Part shown: positions 31,410 to 37,683 of the stretch, in pieces
Layout: each line of letters begins with the position of its first letter
Numbering within the stretch: position 1 is the first letter of the stretch
Assembly: GCA_017527495.1 (NCBI GenBank)
Contig: JAFXPY010000039.1
Coordinates: 1-37,683 of the forward strand
From: Paludibacteraceae bacterium
GTDB lineage: Bacteria; Bacteroidota; Bacteroidia; Bacteroidales; Paludibacteraceae
Length of the DNA stretch: 37,683 bases
Reading direction: 5' to 3'
The notes under the pieces: generated by a model
What the model was told of the DNA's origin: nothing
What the model saw: the letters and a program-made list of their open reading frames with translations, nothing else
Database searches by the model: none
Made by a program: the position numbers and the translations under genes

Positions 31410-32579
31410 ATGAAACAAAAAATTTTATTATTCAGTTTATTAATTATTCCTTTCTTTGCCTTTGGACAAGCTGTTGACAAAACGCTTGTTGAAACGAAGG
31501 CTCAAGAGGCTAAGAAAGCGCAGGACGAACTCAAAAAGGTTGATACCGGCGAACAAGCTTGGAAACTTTCAGGGGTATTAGGATTAAATGGTTCTGCCAC
31601 AGGTCTTGTCAATTGGGCAGCCGGAGGAAAGAACAATGCAGCCGGCTTGGCTTTTGTCAAACTCCGCCTACTCTATCACGAAAACAACATGGCTTGGGAC
31701 ACTAATCTTGATTTAGAATATGGTATGACATATATGAAGCAAGACGAAGACCCACTTCAGAAGACATCAGACAAAATCAAATTTGCCACCAAATTCGGTT
31801 GGGAATTCAGCCCTCAATGGTACTTAACTATTCTTGGCGGTTTCCAAAGTCAGTTTGCACCGGGCTACAATTATGCAGCAGGTTACAACGACATTATCTC
31901 AAAATGGCTCGCACCTTCATATACAGACATAAGTGTCGGTATCGACTGGAAACCAAACGACATCTTTTCCGTTTATCTTTCACCTATTGCCGGTCGTATA
32001 ACAACAGCTTATACTTCTGACGCTATGAACAATCGGATGAACAACAAAATTGTTGAGGCATGGAACAAAGGTGAAATAGACGCTGAGTCTGATTGGTGGA
32101 AAAACAATGGTAAGTTCTTTACCGAAAAAGATGCCGACGGCAATTACTATCAAGGCTATCGTTCATTGCTGCAAGACAAATATGGTGTCTATCGCTATAC
32201 CAAAGACGAAAATGGAGACTGGGAGCTAACACCTGCAAACGCAAGAGCTGAATTAGGTCTTTCATTCAAAGGACAAATCAATTATAAATACAAAGATCTC
32301 ACAATTCTTACAACTCTCGGGTTGTTCACACCATATCAATGGTATCAGAACACAGATGAAGATGGCAAGAAATACTTTATCGATAGTCGCCATTTCGGTC
32401 GGTTCGACATGGATTGGGACTTTGCAATATCGTATCAATTCTTGAAATGCCTTAATGTTACTTTCACTACTTCAACACGCTTCTATAATGGTGTAAAGAT
32501 TGCCGACAAAGATGGTGTTGAGGCTGAAAGAGTACAATTTATGGGCGTACTCGGAATTGGTGTCGGATATAGTTTCTAA
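31410..32579 (+). CDS. DUF3078 outer-membrane protein
   Basis: The 389-residue protein starts MKQKILLFSLLIIPFFAFGQ, a clear signal peptide, so the ATG at 31410 is chosen over an earlier GTG. The motifs WKLSGVLGLNGSATGLVNWAAGGKNN, WDTNLDLEYGMTYMKQDED and FSPQWYLTILGGFQSQFAPGY (each in part) are typical of DUF3078, a Bacteroidetes family predicted to be a barrel in the outer membrane. The function is unknown. It starts the run DUF3078, coiled-coil gene, zapA and rny, with only 15 bp to the next gene. Sharing one transcript with the last three is likely, as the only terminator comes after rny. Confidence 0.9.
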   Translation: MKQKILLFSLLIIPFFAFGQAVDKTLVETKAQEAKKAQDELKKVDTGEQAWKLSGVLGLNGSATGLVNWAAGGKNNAAGLAFVKLRLLYHENNMAWDTNLDLEYGMTYMKQDEDPLQKTSDKIKFATKFGWEFSPQWYLTILGGFQSQFAPGYNYAAGYNDIISKWLAPSYTDISVGIDWKPNDIFSVYLSPIAGRITTAYTSDAMNNRMNNKIVEAWNKGEIDAESDWWKNNGKFFTEKDADGNYYQGYRSLLQDKYGVYRYTKDENGDWELTPANARAELGLSFKGQINYKYKDLTILTTLGLFTPYQWYQNTDEDGKKYFIDSRHFGRFDMDWDFAISYQFLKCLNVTFTTSTRFYNGVKIADKDGVEAERVQFMGVLGIGVGYSF

Positions 32580-32594
32580 TGCCGACTGTTTATC

Positions 32595-32882
32595 GTGCAA
32601 CACCCTCAAATCATAGAATTTGACCAACAAGTAGAACTTCTGCTTGTGGCTTTTCGTGAGCAAAAACAAACCATCCGACAGCTTGAACAAGAGCTTGAGA
32701 TTGCAAGAGCTGAGGTAAGGCGTGTTCATGCAGTTGAAGAGGAGTTGCGCAAAAAAAACAGAGCATTGGAAATAGCCAATGGAATAAGTGGAACAGAGCA
32801 AGACAAAGACGTTGCCAAACAACGTATTGACTATATGATTAAAGATATAGACAAATGTTTGGCAATACTCGAAATGATGTGA
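32595..32882 (+). CDS. Coiled-coil protein upstream of zapA
   Basis: The 95-residue protein is nearly all helix, with a heptad pattern from about 10 to 60 (REQKQTIRQLEQELEIARAE). No membrane span or enzyme motif is seen. GTG at 32595 is the only plausible start. A similar small coiled-coil gene commonly precedes zapA in Bacteroidetes. A ZapB-like role at the division ring is likely by context but not shown by sequence. Its stop overlaps the zapA ATG (TGATG). Confidence 0.72.
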   Translation: MQHPQIIEFDQQVELLLVAFREQKQTIRQLEQELEIARAEVRRVHAVEEELRKKNRALEIANGISGTEQDKDVAKQRIDYMIKDIDKCLAILEMM

Positions 32883-33169
32883 TGACGCAACGCATAACAC
32901 TACATATAGGACCGATATCGTTTGCACTGCAGATTCAGCGAGAGCAAGAACATCTCTATCGCGAGGCTCAAAAGCTTGTGAATGCAACATATAAACAATA
33001 TTCTGACACCTACCCTAATCGTTCGGTAGAGGAATTATGGGTGCTGACAGCTTTGAGAATTGCGCTGAACTACAGACAACTGATAGAGAATGCTGATATA
33101 GACCCCGTGCTCGTTCACTTACAAGAACTCAAAGAGAAAATAGCAACAGAACTTAACCCAAGCGAGTAA
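32882..33169 (+). CDS. zapA: Cell division protein ZapA
   Basis: The 95-residue protein matches ZapA in length and layout: a short strand-rich head (MTQRITLHIGPISFALQIQRE), then YREAQKLVNATYKQY and a long C-terminal helix (WVLTALRIALNYRQL). ZapA bundles FtsZ filaments at the division site. The ATG at 32882 overlaps the stop of the coiled-coil gene; an earlier TTG would add a tail unlike ZapA. RNase Y follows 32 bp downstream. Confidence 0.85.
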   Translation: MTQRITLHIGPISFALQIQREQEHLYREAQKLVNATYKQYSDTYPNRSVEELWVLTALRIALNYRQLIENADIDPVLVHLQELKEKIATELNPSE

Positions 33170-33201
33170 AATAAAAAACTCGCAATAAACAAAGAATAAA
33201 A

Positions 33202-34734
33202 GTGAACACAATACTGACAATTATAATAGTAGGAGTTATTGCTTTGGCATGCGGAATTGTTATTTCATATCTTATTATGAAAAACATGAGCAATAGCCTA
33301 CTGAAAAAAGCCGAGAAAGAGGCTGAAGTAATCAAAAAGAATAAAATCGTAGAGGCAAAAGAAAAATATATCGCCTTAAAACTCGAACACGACAACCGCG
33401 TTAAAGATTTCGAACAAAAATCTCGTCAGGTAGATCAGAAATTAGGTCAGCGTGAGCAGCAGCTCAATCAACGCCAAGGCGAGCTCCAACGCCTGCAAAA
33501 TGAGTTAAAACAGAAAACTGACAGCGTCGAAAATCAGCGCAATCAGTTGCAGCGCCGTTTGGAAGATACAGAGCGTTTGCAACAACAAGCTCAGTTGCAG
33601 CTTGAAACCATCTCAGGTCTTTCAGCCGAAGAAGCAAAAAAACAACTCATCGAATCTCTCAAAGACGAAGCCAAGACAAATGCTATGGCATACGTCAATG
33701 AGGTGATGGAAGAGGCACGCATGAATGCCAATTTGGAGGCGAAAAAAGTTGTGATAAAAACTATTCAACGCGTAGCAACAGAAGCAGCAATTGAAAATTC
33801 AGTAACCGTATTCCATATCGACAATGACGAGGTAAAAGGCCGCGTTATTGGTCGTGAGGGACGCAACATACGCGCTTTGGAAGCAGCAACAGGTGTAGAA
33901 ATAATTGTTGACGACACACCCGAAGCAATTGTTCTTTCCGCCTTCGATCCTGTTCGCAGAGAAATAGCACGACTTGCACTTCATCAACTTGTGCAAGATG
34001 GACGCATACATCCGGCACGCATTGAAGAAGTTGTTGCGAAAGTAAAAAAACAAGTAGAAGACGAAATCATCGAAGTGGGCAAACGCACAACAATAGACCT
34101 TGGTATTCATGGTCTTCACCCTGAGCTGATTAAGATGGTAGGTAGGATGAAATATCGTTCGTCATACGGACAGAACCTCTTGCAACATGCTCGTGAGACA
34201 GCCAATCTATGTGCAATAATGGCTTCTGAGCTTGGATTGAATCCGAAAAAAGCGCGTCGTGCCGGTTTGCTGCATGATATAGGTAAGGTGCCGGAGGACG
34301 AACCTGAATTGCCACACGCAATATATGGTATGCAGTTATGCGAGAAATATAACGAGAAACCGGATATATGCAACGCGGTAGGAGCTCACCACGACGAAGT
34401 AGAGATGACTACCCTACTCGCTCCTATAGTACAAGCCTGCGATGCCATATCAGGTGCAAGACCGGGTGCAAGACGCGAAATTGTTGAAGCATATATCAAA
34501 AGACTCAACGACTTGGAGAAACTCGCAGCAAGTTACCCTGGTGTAGTTAAGACCTATGCAATACAAGCAGGTCGTGAATTACGCGTTATTGTTGGAGCCG
34601 ACAAGATGTCAGACGCTGAAACAGAGATTCTATCAACAGAGATAGCAAAGAAGATACAAGACGAAATGACCTATCCGGGACAAGTGAAAATCACTGTTAT
34701 CCGCGAAACACGCGCCGTAAGTTACGCAAAATAG
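33202..34734 (+). CDS. rny: Ribonuclease Y
   Basis: The 510-residue protein has an N-terminal membrane anchor (about 4-26), a long coiled coil (about 30-190), a KH RNA-binding domain (about 205-270; [15 protein letters not shown]) and an HD domain (about 325-420) with the catalytic HD pair in GLLHDIGKV (about residue 356). It is the membrane-bound endonuclease that starts mRNA decay. The start is GTG at 33202, directly ahead of the anchor. It closes the zapA run and is followed by a strong terminator. Confidence 0.96.
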   Translation: MNTILTIIIVGVIALACGIVISYLIMKNMSNSLLKKAEKEAEVIKKNKIVEAKEKYIALKLEHDNRVKDFEQKSRQVDQKLGQREQQLNQRQGELQRLQNELKQKTDSVENQRNQLQRRLEDTERLQQQAQLQLETISGLSAEEAKKQLIESLKDEAKTNAMAYVNEVMEEARMNANLEAKKVVIKTIQRVATEAAIENSVTVFHIDNDEVKGRVIGREGRNIRALEAATGVEIIVDDTPEAIVLSAFDPVRREIARLALHQLVQDGRIHPARIEEVVAKVKKQVEDEIIEVGKRTTIDLGIHGLHPELIKMVGRMKYRSSYGQNLLQHARETANLCAIMASELGLNPKKARRAGLLHDIGKVPEDEPELPHAIYGMQLCEKYNEKPDICNAVGAHHDEVEMTTLLAPIVQACDAISGARPGARREIVEAYIKRLNDLEKLAASYPGVVKTYAIQAGRELRVIVGADKMSDAETEILSTEIAKKIQDEMTYPGQVKITVIRETRAVSYAK

Positions 34735-34757
34735 AAGCAAACAAATAAAAATAAAAA

Positions 34758-34790
34758 AAACAGTGATACGCATGTATCACTGTTTTTTTT
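34758..34790 (+). terminator. Terminator of rny
   Basis: AAACAGTGATAC (34758-34769) and GTATCACTGTTT (34774-34785) form a perfect 12-bp stem with a 4-nt loop, followed by T to 34790. It lies 23 bp past the rny stop. Confidence 0.92.
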
Positions 34791-34910
34791 GTCGGAATAC
34801 AATAGGTGCAAGAATCAACAATAGAGCAAGACAATAAAGCCATATTGAGACAATATATGTAATCTTTAATGATAAAATGTAAAAAAAAACAACATTTTTT
34901 TATATAAAAA

Positions 34911-34942
34911 TTTGGTTATATCAATAAAATGTTGTAATTTTG
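34911..34942 (+). promoter_or_regulatory. Promoter of tRNA-Phe
   Basis: TTTG (34911-34914), 20 bp and TAATTTTG (34935-34942) followed by C match the Bacteroidetes consensus exactly. The tRNA begins 21 bp after the -7 box, so the 5' leader is only about 15 nt. Confidence 0.8.
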
Positions 34943-34963
34943 CACCGCTTTTGAAAGCGAAAT

Positions 34964-35036
34964 GGTGTGATAGCTCAGTTGGTAGAGCAAAGGACTGAAA
35001 ATCCTTGTGTCCCCGGTTCGATTCCTGGTCGCACCA
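34964..35036 (+). tRNA. tRNA-Phe (GAA)
   Basis: The 73-nt cloverleaf has a 7-bp acceptor stem (GGTGTGA with TCGCACC, one G-U pair), a D arm GCTC-AGTTGGTA-GAGC, an anticodon arm AAGGA-CTGAAAA-TCCTT with anticodon GAA, and a T arm CCCGG-TTCGATT-CCTGG (one mismatch or G-U). The discriminator base is A. CCA is not encoded: the DNA reads CAC after it. Confidence 0.97.
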
Positions 35037-35038
35037 CA

Positions 35039-35079
35039 CATACAAAAACAACTTGCAAATTGCAAGTTGTTTTTGTATG
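35039..35079 (+). terminator. Terminator of tRNA-Phe
   Basis: An 18-bp perfect stem (35039-35056 with 35062-35079) encloses a 5-nt loop. The T5 run sits within the right arm. It starts three bases after the tRNA, so the precursor has almost no 3' trailer outside the stem. Confidence 0.88.
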
Positions 35080-35088
35080 CTGTAAATA

Positions 35089-35112
35089 GATTTGAAAATT
35101 TGAAGATTTGAA
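35089..35112 (+). repeat. Three units of the 8-bp GATTTGAA repeat
   Basis: GATTTGAA, AATTTGAA, GATTTGAA stand in register between two terminators. They are of the same kind as the 13-unit array at 10768-10871. Confidence 0.8.
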
Positions 35113-35145
35113 AACAAAGGGAACTTCAATGAAGTTCCCTTTGTT
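35113..35145 (-). terminator. Terminator of the leftward barrel gene
   Basis: AACAAAGGGAACTTC (35113-35127) and GAAGTTCCCTTTGTT (35131-35145) form a perfect 15-bp stem with a 3-nt loop. It begins 3 bp after the stop of the barrel gene on the minus strand. The T-run after it is interrupted (TTTGTTTTC). Confidence 0.85.
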
Positions 35146-35148
35146 GTG

Positions 35149-36021
35149 TTATAACCACAAACGGAAGCAGTTACATGAACTATTGAATGAACGACCGCCT
35201 ACTTGGAATAAGATCTGTCCGCGTATGCCAAATTCGACATTTCTGACAACACCCGTGGCGGCATTACTCGAATAGATATGATTCAAATCGAGAGTCATGG
35301 CGTGGTTTTTCACTCCAAATTCATACAAGTCTTTATCACGGTCGCTATTGTAAGCATCTATTACGCCATATTCAATAAACAAGCCTAATTTGAGTTTGCG
35401 CTCATTGCCTAACTTGCTCTTTATGAAACTTGCACCAATCTCTGCAGAGAAACGCAAATCGGGATTGACACGCAATGTTCCTTTATTTTTATGTGATTCA
35501 AAATCATGATAACCATGGTTAGGCATATATCGGAATACATCATAGTAGCGTCCGAGATAGTCGCCTTCGGTGTAGAGCTCGCATTTTGATGATGTCCATG
35601 CAATGAACGACATGTCAAATATGGCACCACCCATGATGTAGAACTTACCCCACTCTGCTCCAAAAAGGAATGGTATCTTGGCATGGAATTGTTGAGCTAT
35701 ATCACGACGATTTTCGATAATACCATTGAAGGAAACAGGAATACCACGAGTGTCATTAACCAAGAAAGCTGCATGCACACTGTCCAACAGTTGCGATGTG
35801 GCTGTATAAGCAGCAGCAACACCGGTGTTGAGTACAAAATTGCCATACTGGTATTCATACACAAAACCTACTTGCGCACCACCACCAATGCCCGGTGCTG
35901 TTTGCTCGATGTCGTCAGGTTGGAAAGCAAACTTTCCATCAACAGAAACTCCAATAAAATGTTGTGCATTCAAAGCCACACACACCGCCATGAATGCTAT
36001 GACATTAATTACTCTTTTCAT
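35149..36021 (-). CDS. Putative outer-membrane beta-barrel protein
   Basis: The 290-residue protein has a signal peptide (about 1-19, ending LNAQ). Many amphipathic strands follow (FIGVSVDGKFAFQ, GGAQVGFVYEYQYGNFVLNTGV, LKLGLFIEYGVIDAY), as expected of an outer-membrane barrel of the kind called OMP beta-brl in Bacteroidetes. Its ATG overlaps the stop of the T9SS protein by 4 bp (ATGA), so the two are produced together. It does not show the QDPxFSQY-type start of PorP/SprF proteins. A role in helping the upstream protein is possible but unproven. Confidence 0.78.
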   Translation of the reverse strand: MKRVINVIAFMAVCVALNAQHFIGVSVDGKFAFQPDDIEQTAPGIGGGAQVGFVYEYQYGNFVLNTGVAAAYTATSQLLDSVHAAFLVNDTRGIPVSFNGIIENRRDIAQQFHAKIPFLFGAEWGKFYIMGGAIFDMSFIAWTSSKCELYTEGDYLGRYYDVFRYMPNHGYHDFESHKNKGTLRVNPDLRFSAEIGASFIKSKLGNERKLKLGLFIEYGVIDAYNSDRDKDLYEFGVKNHAMTLDLNHIYSSNAATGVVRNVEFGIRGQILFQVGGRSFNSSCNCFRLWL

Positions 36022-37683
36022 CTTACTACAATTTTAAAGTTTCTCTCTGATTTCTTTTTATCGTTTGTTGTGTTTTCATCAAACTTAATCTTCACAAGAT
36101 AGATACCTTCTTGATTAGGCATTACTTGATCTGTCTCTCCACTTTCGAGAGGCGCTTGCATCACTTGTTTTCCGTTAAGGTCGTAGATATAGATATGTGC
36201 AGGACGACTAACTATACACCTTACCTTCTCACTTCGTCTTACTTGCGTCGGGAACATTTCGATAACGTCTTCCGGAGCGACAATCAACGGACATGTTATG
36301 AGTTGCAATCCATTGCGTTCGGTAAGCAATGCTTGGTAAGCAGAGCCTACTGTGAGCGGTTGATAAATATACGAGTCGGTCTCGCCTTCAAGCAATTCGC
36401 CGTCTTTGTACCATTGGAACTCTTTGAAGTTGTAACCTCCGTTATAGTCGTAGGTCAGAACAGCGATAACATCATCCCAACCTTGTTCGAGCACAGACGA
36501 CGGATAGTAGAGAGTGAATGTGGCAGTGTCAGTTCGCGCTACTTTCTTATTCTGCATATATTGCAAAGTTGCTTTATAATGTCCGGCTTTGGCTGTGTGA
36601 GCAATCGGATTACTTGCAGAAACAGAGCGAACAGTTGTCGGCTTAAATCCTGCGGCATTGTCGCGACCTGAGAATCTTACCTTGATTGAATCTACTTTAC
36701 CTGTGTAGGATATTTGCAAATCAACAAATCCTTGGTCTGCACAAGCATTTGGAATATAGAGTGAATGAACTTCAACAGGTTCTAATTCAGGTTCTGATTG
36801 TTTGGTCAAAGTCAGATTGATTATACTGTCGCAACCATAAACACTTGTGAGTGTTATTTTGTAGGTTCCTGCTTTGGTATATTCTTTGCCGTTGTATTCA
36901 TACGATCCGTTCCAAGGAATAACACCAGTGATGTCTGTTGTAGCACGTTTGTGAACGACGAGAGTCAGGATAACAACAGAGTCGCAGTCCTCTGTTTCAA
37001 ATCGGTGAATGTATGTATCCGATTCTGTCAGACTTGTTCCGTAGAATTTATATCTGTCGCCTTTGCAGATATCAACTCTATATTCGCGTGAGCAAACAGG
37101 TTTTTCCACTTTAGGTTCGACAATCAAAGTGAGATTAACAATACTGTCGCAACCAGCCTTTGTCTTTCCTTCAAAGGTGTATGTATCGGCTTGTGTGAGT
37201 GTCTTTCCGCCAAATTTTATGCTTTCACCCTCTGTTATGACTATTGTTGTGTCTCTATTATATGTAGGATTGACGGTTAGAGTAAGCTGTGTTGTTACTA
37301 TTTCATCGTCTGTCTCTTCGGTGTGCGAGTATGTTCCTGAAGTGGTCAATTTCTCGCCAAAAAACATTACATATTCACCTTCGCAAATCACATCATTGTC
37401 TTTCTCAACCCTTGGCGTCTTTTCGCTTACGAAGAGGTGTAGAGTAACGATACTGTCGCAACCATATTGTGTCTTGCCATTGAATACATAATCGCCTTGC
37501 TCGGTCAGGTGCATACCGTTCCAGTCAATGCTCTCACCTTGCTTGATTGTCTGAGTCTCCTCAAGATTAGTGTAAGCTTCATGAACAGCAAGATTGAGAG
37601 TTATGATAGAGTCGTATTCTGCATATTCGATTTTATGCTGATAGCCGCTAACCGATGTCGTCAGTTGCTCGCCATAGAAATCA
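36018..37683 (-). CDS. T9SS-secreted protein with GCDSIV-type modules (5' end missing)
   Basis: The frame is open to the right edge (554 residues seen; start outside the window). Six modules of about 60 residues are visible, each ending in a motif of the type GCDSIV-x-L-x-L-x-V: EYDSIITL, GCDSIVTL, DDEIVTTQL, GCDSIVNL, DCDSVVIL and GCDSIINL. The modules have Y-x-F-N-G-K- or F-Y-G-T-type cores and look like Ig-like beta sandwiches. A further sandwich (NFKEFQWYKDGELLEGE) and a type A T9SS sorting domain (AHIYIYDLNGKQVMQ, EGIYLVKIKF) follow at the end. It is likely a long adhesin-like surface protein. Its stop overlaps the barrel gene start. Confidence 0.88.
   Translation of the reverse strand, partial: DFYGEQLTTSVSGYQHKIEYAEYDSIITLNLAVHEAYTNLEETQTIKQGESIDWNGMHLTEQGDYVFNGKTQYGCDSIVTLHLFVSEKTPRVEKDNDVICEGEYVMFFGEKLTTSGTYSHTEETDDEIVTTQLTLTVNPTYNRDTTIVITEGESIKFGGKTLTQADTYTFEGKTKAGCDSIVNLTLIVEPKVEKPVCSREYRVDICKGDRYKFYGTSLTESDTYIHRFETEDCDSVVILTLVVHKRATTDITGVIPWNGSYEYNGKEYTKAGTYKITLTSVYGCDSIINLTLTKQSEPELEPVEVHSLYIPNACADQGFVDLQISYTGKVDSIKVRFSGRDNAAGFKPTTVRSVSASNPIAHTAKAGHYKATLQYMQNKKVARTDTATFTLYYPSSVLEQGWDDVIAVLTYDYNGGYNFKEFQWYKDGELLEGETDSYIYQPLTVGSAYQALLTERNGLQLITCPLIVAPEDVIEMFPTQVRRSEKVRCIVSRPAHIYIYDLNGKQVMQAPLESGETDQVMPNQEGIYLVKIKFDENTTNDKKKSERNFKIVVR

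Overview
The window looks like chromosomal DNA of a low-GC member of the Bacteroidetes, most likely the order Bacteroidales. The signs are C-terminal sorting domains of the type IX secretion system (T9SS) on three proteins, a DUF3078 outer-membrane protein, a complete aerotolerance (bat) operon, MCE/LptD/amidase envelope genes, and promoters of the Bacteroidetes type (TTTG, about 20 bp, TAnnTTTG) with no obvious Shine-Dalgarno sites. The genus cannot be fixed from the sequence. I see no phage, insertion sequence, CRISPR array or rRNA.

Layout. 1-4.2 kb: leftward genes for RNase HII, a membrane polyferredoxin and an Fe-S aldo/keto reductase. 4.5-6.6 kb: two paralogous lipoproteins built from repeated OB-like modules. 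7.1-9.6 kb: a T9SS-sorted subtilisin-like protease overlapping a putative outer-membrane barrel gene. 9.8-18.7 kb: MoxR ATPase, DUF58, a membrane protein, BatA, BatB, BatC, BatD, BatE and a PAP2 phosphatase, mostly overlapping or nearly so. 18.6-21.5 kb: a small periplasmic protein, a tRNA methyltransferase with an acyltransferase, and a SlyD-type isomerase. 21.7-26.8 kb: a leftward envelope operon, amidase then MCE protein then LptD. 26.9-30.1 kb: a 1090-residue T9SS-secreted protein. 30.15-31.4 kb: a gene-free island full of hairpins and tandem repeats. 31.4-34.7 kb: DUF3078 barrel, coiled-coil protein, ZapA and RNase Y. 35.0 kb: tRNA-Phe. 35.1 kb to the right edge: a barrel protein and the 3' part of a large T9SS protein with GCDSIV-type modules.

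Most of the genes build or guard the cell envelope: LPS export, lipid transport, peptidoglycan cleavage, surface secretion and the vWA/TPR Bat complex. The most unusual content lies between genes. There is a hairpin element family at 4.3 and 30.3-30.8 kb whose stems differ by a compensated base-pair swap and of which one copy has grown to five 57-bp units. There is a 60-71 bp repeat always oriented with the downstream gene. There are two perfect-register microsatellites (13 x 7 bp and 13 x 8 bp) on either side of the moxR-like gene. Two T9SS cargo genes are each joined to a barrel gene by a 4-bp overlap. No wholly new enzymatic system was recognised; the repeat families are the best candidates for something undescribed.
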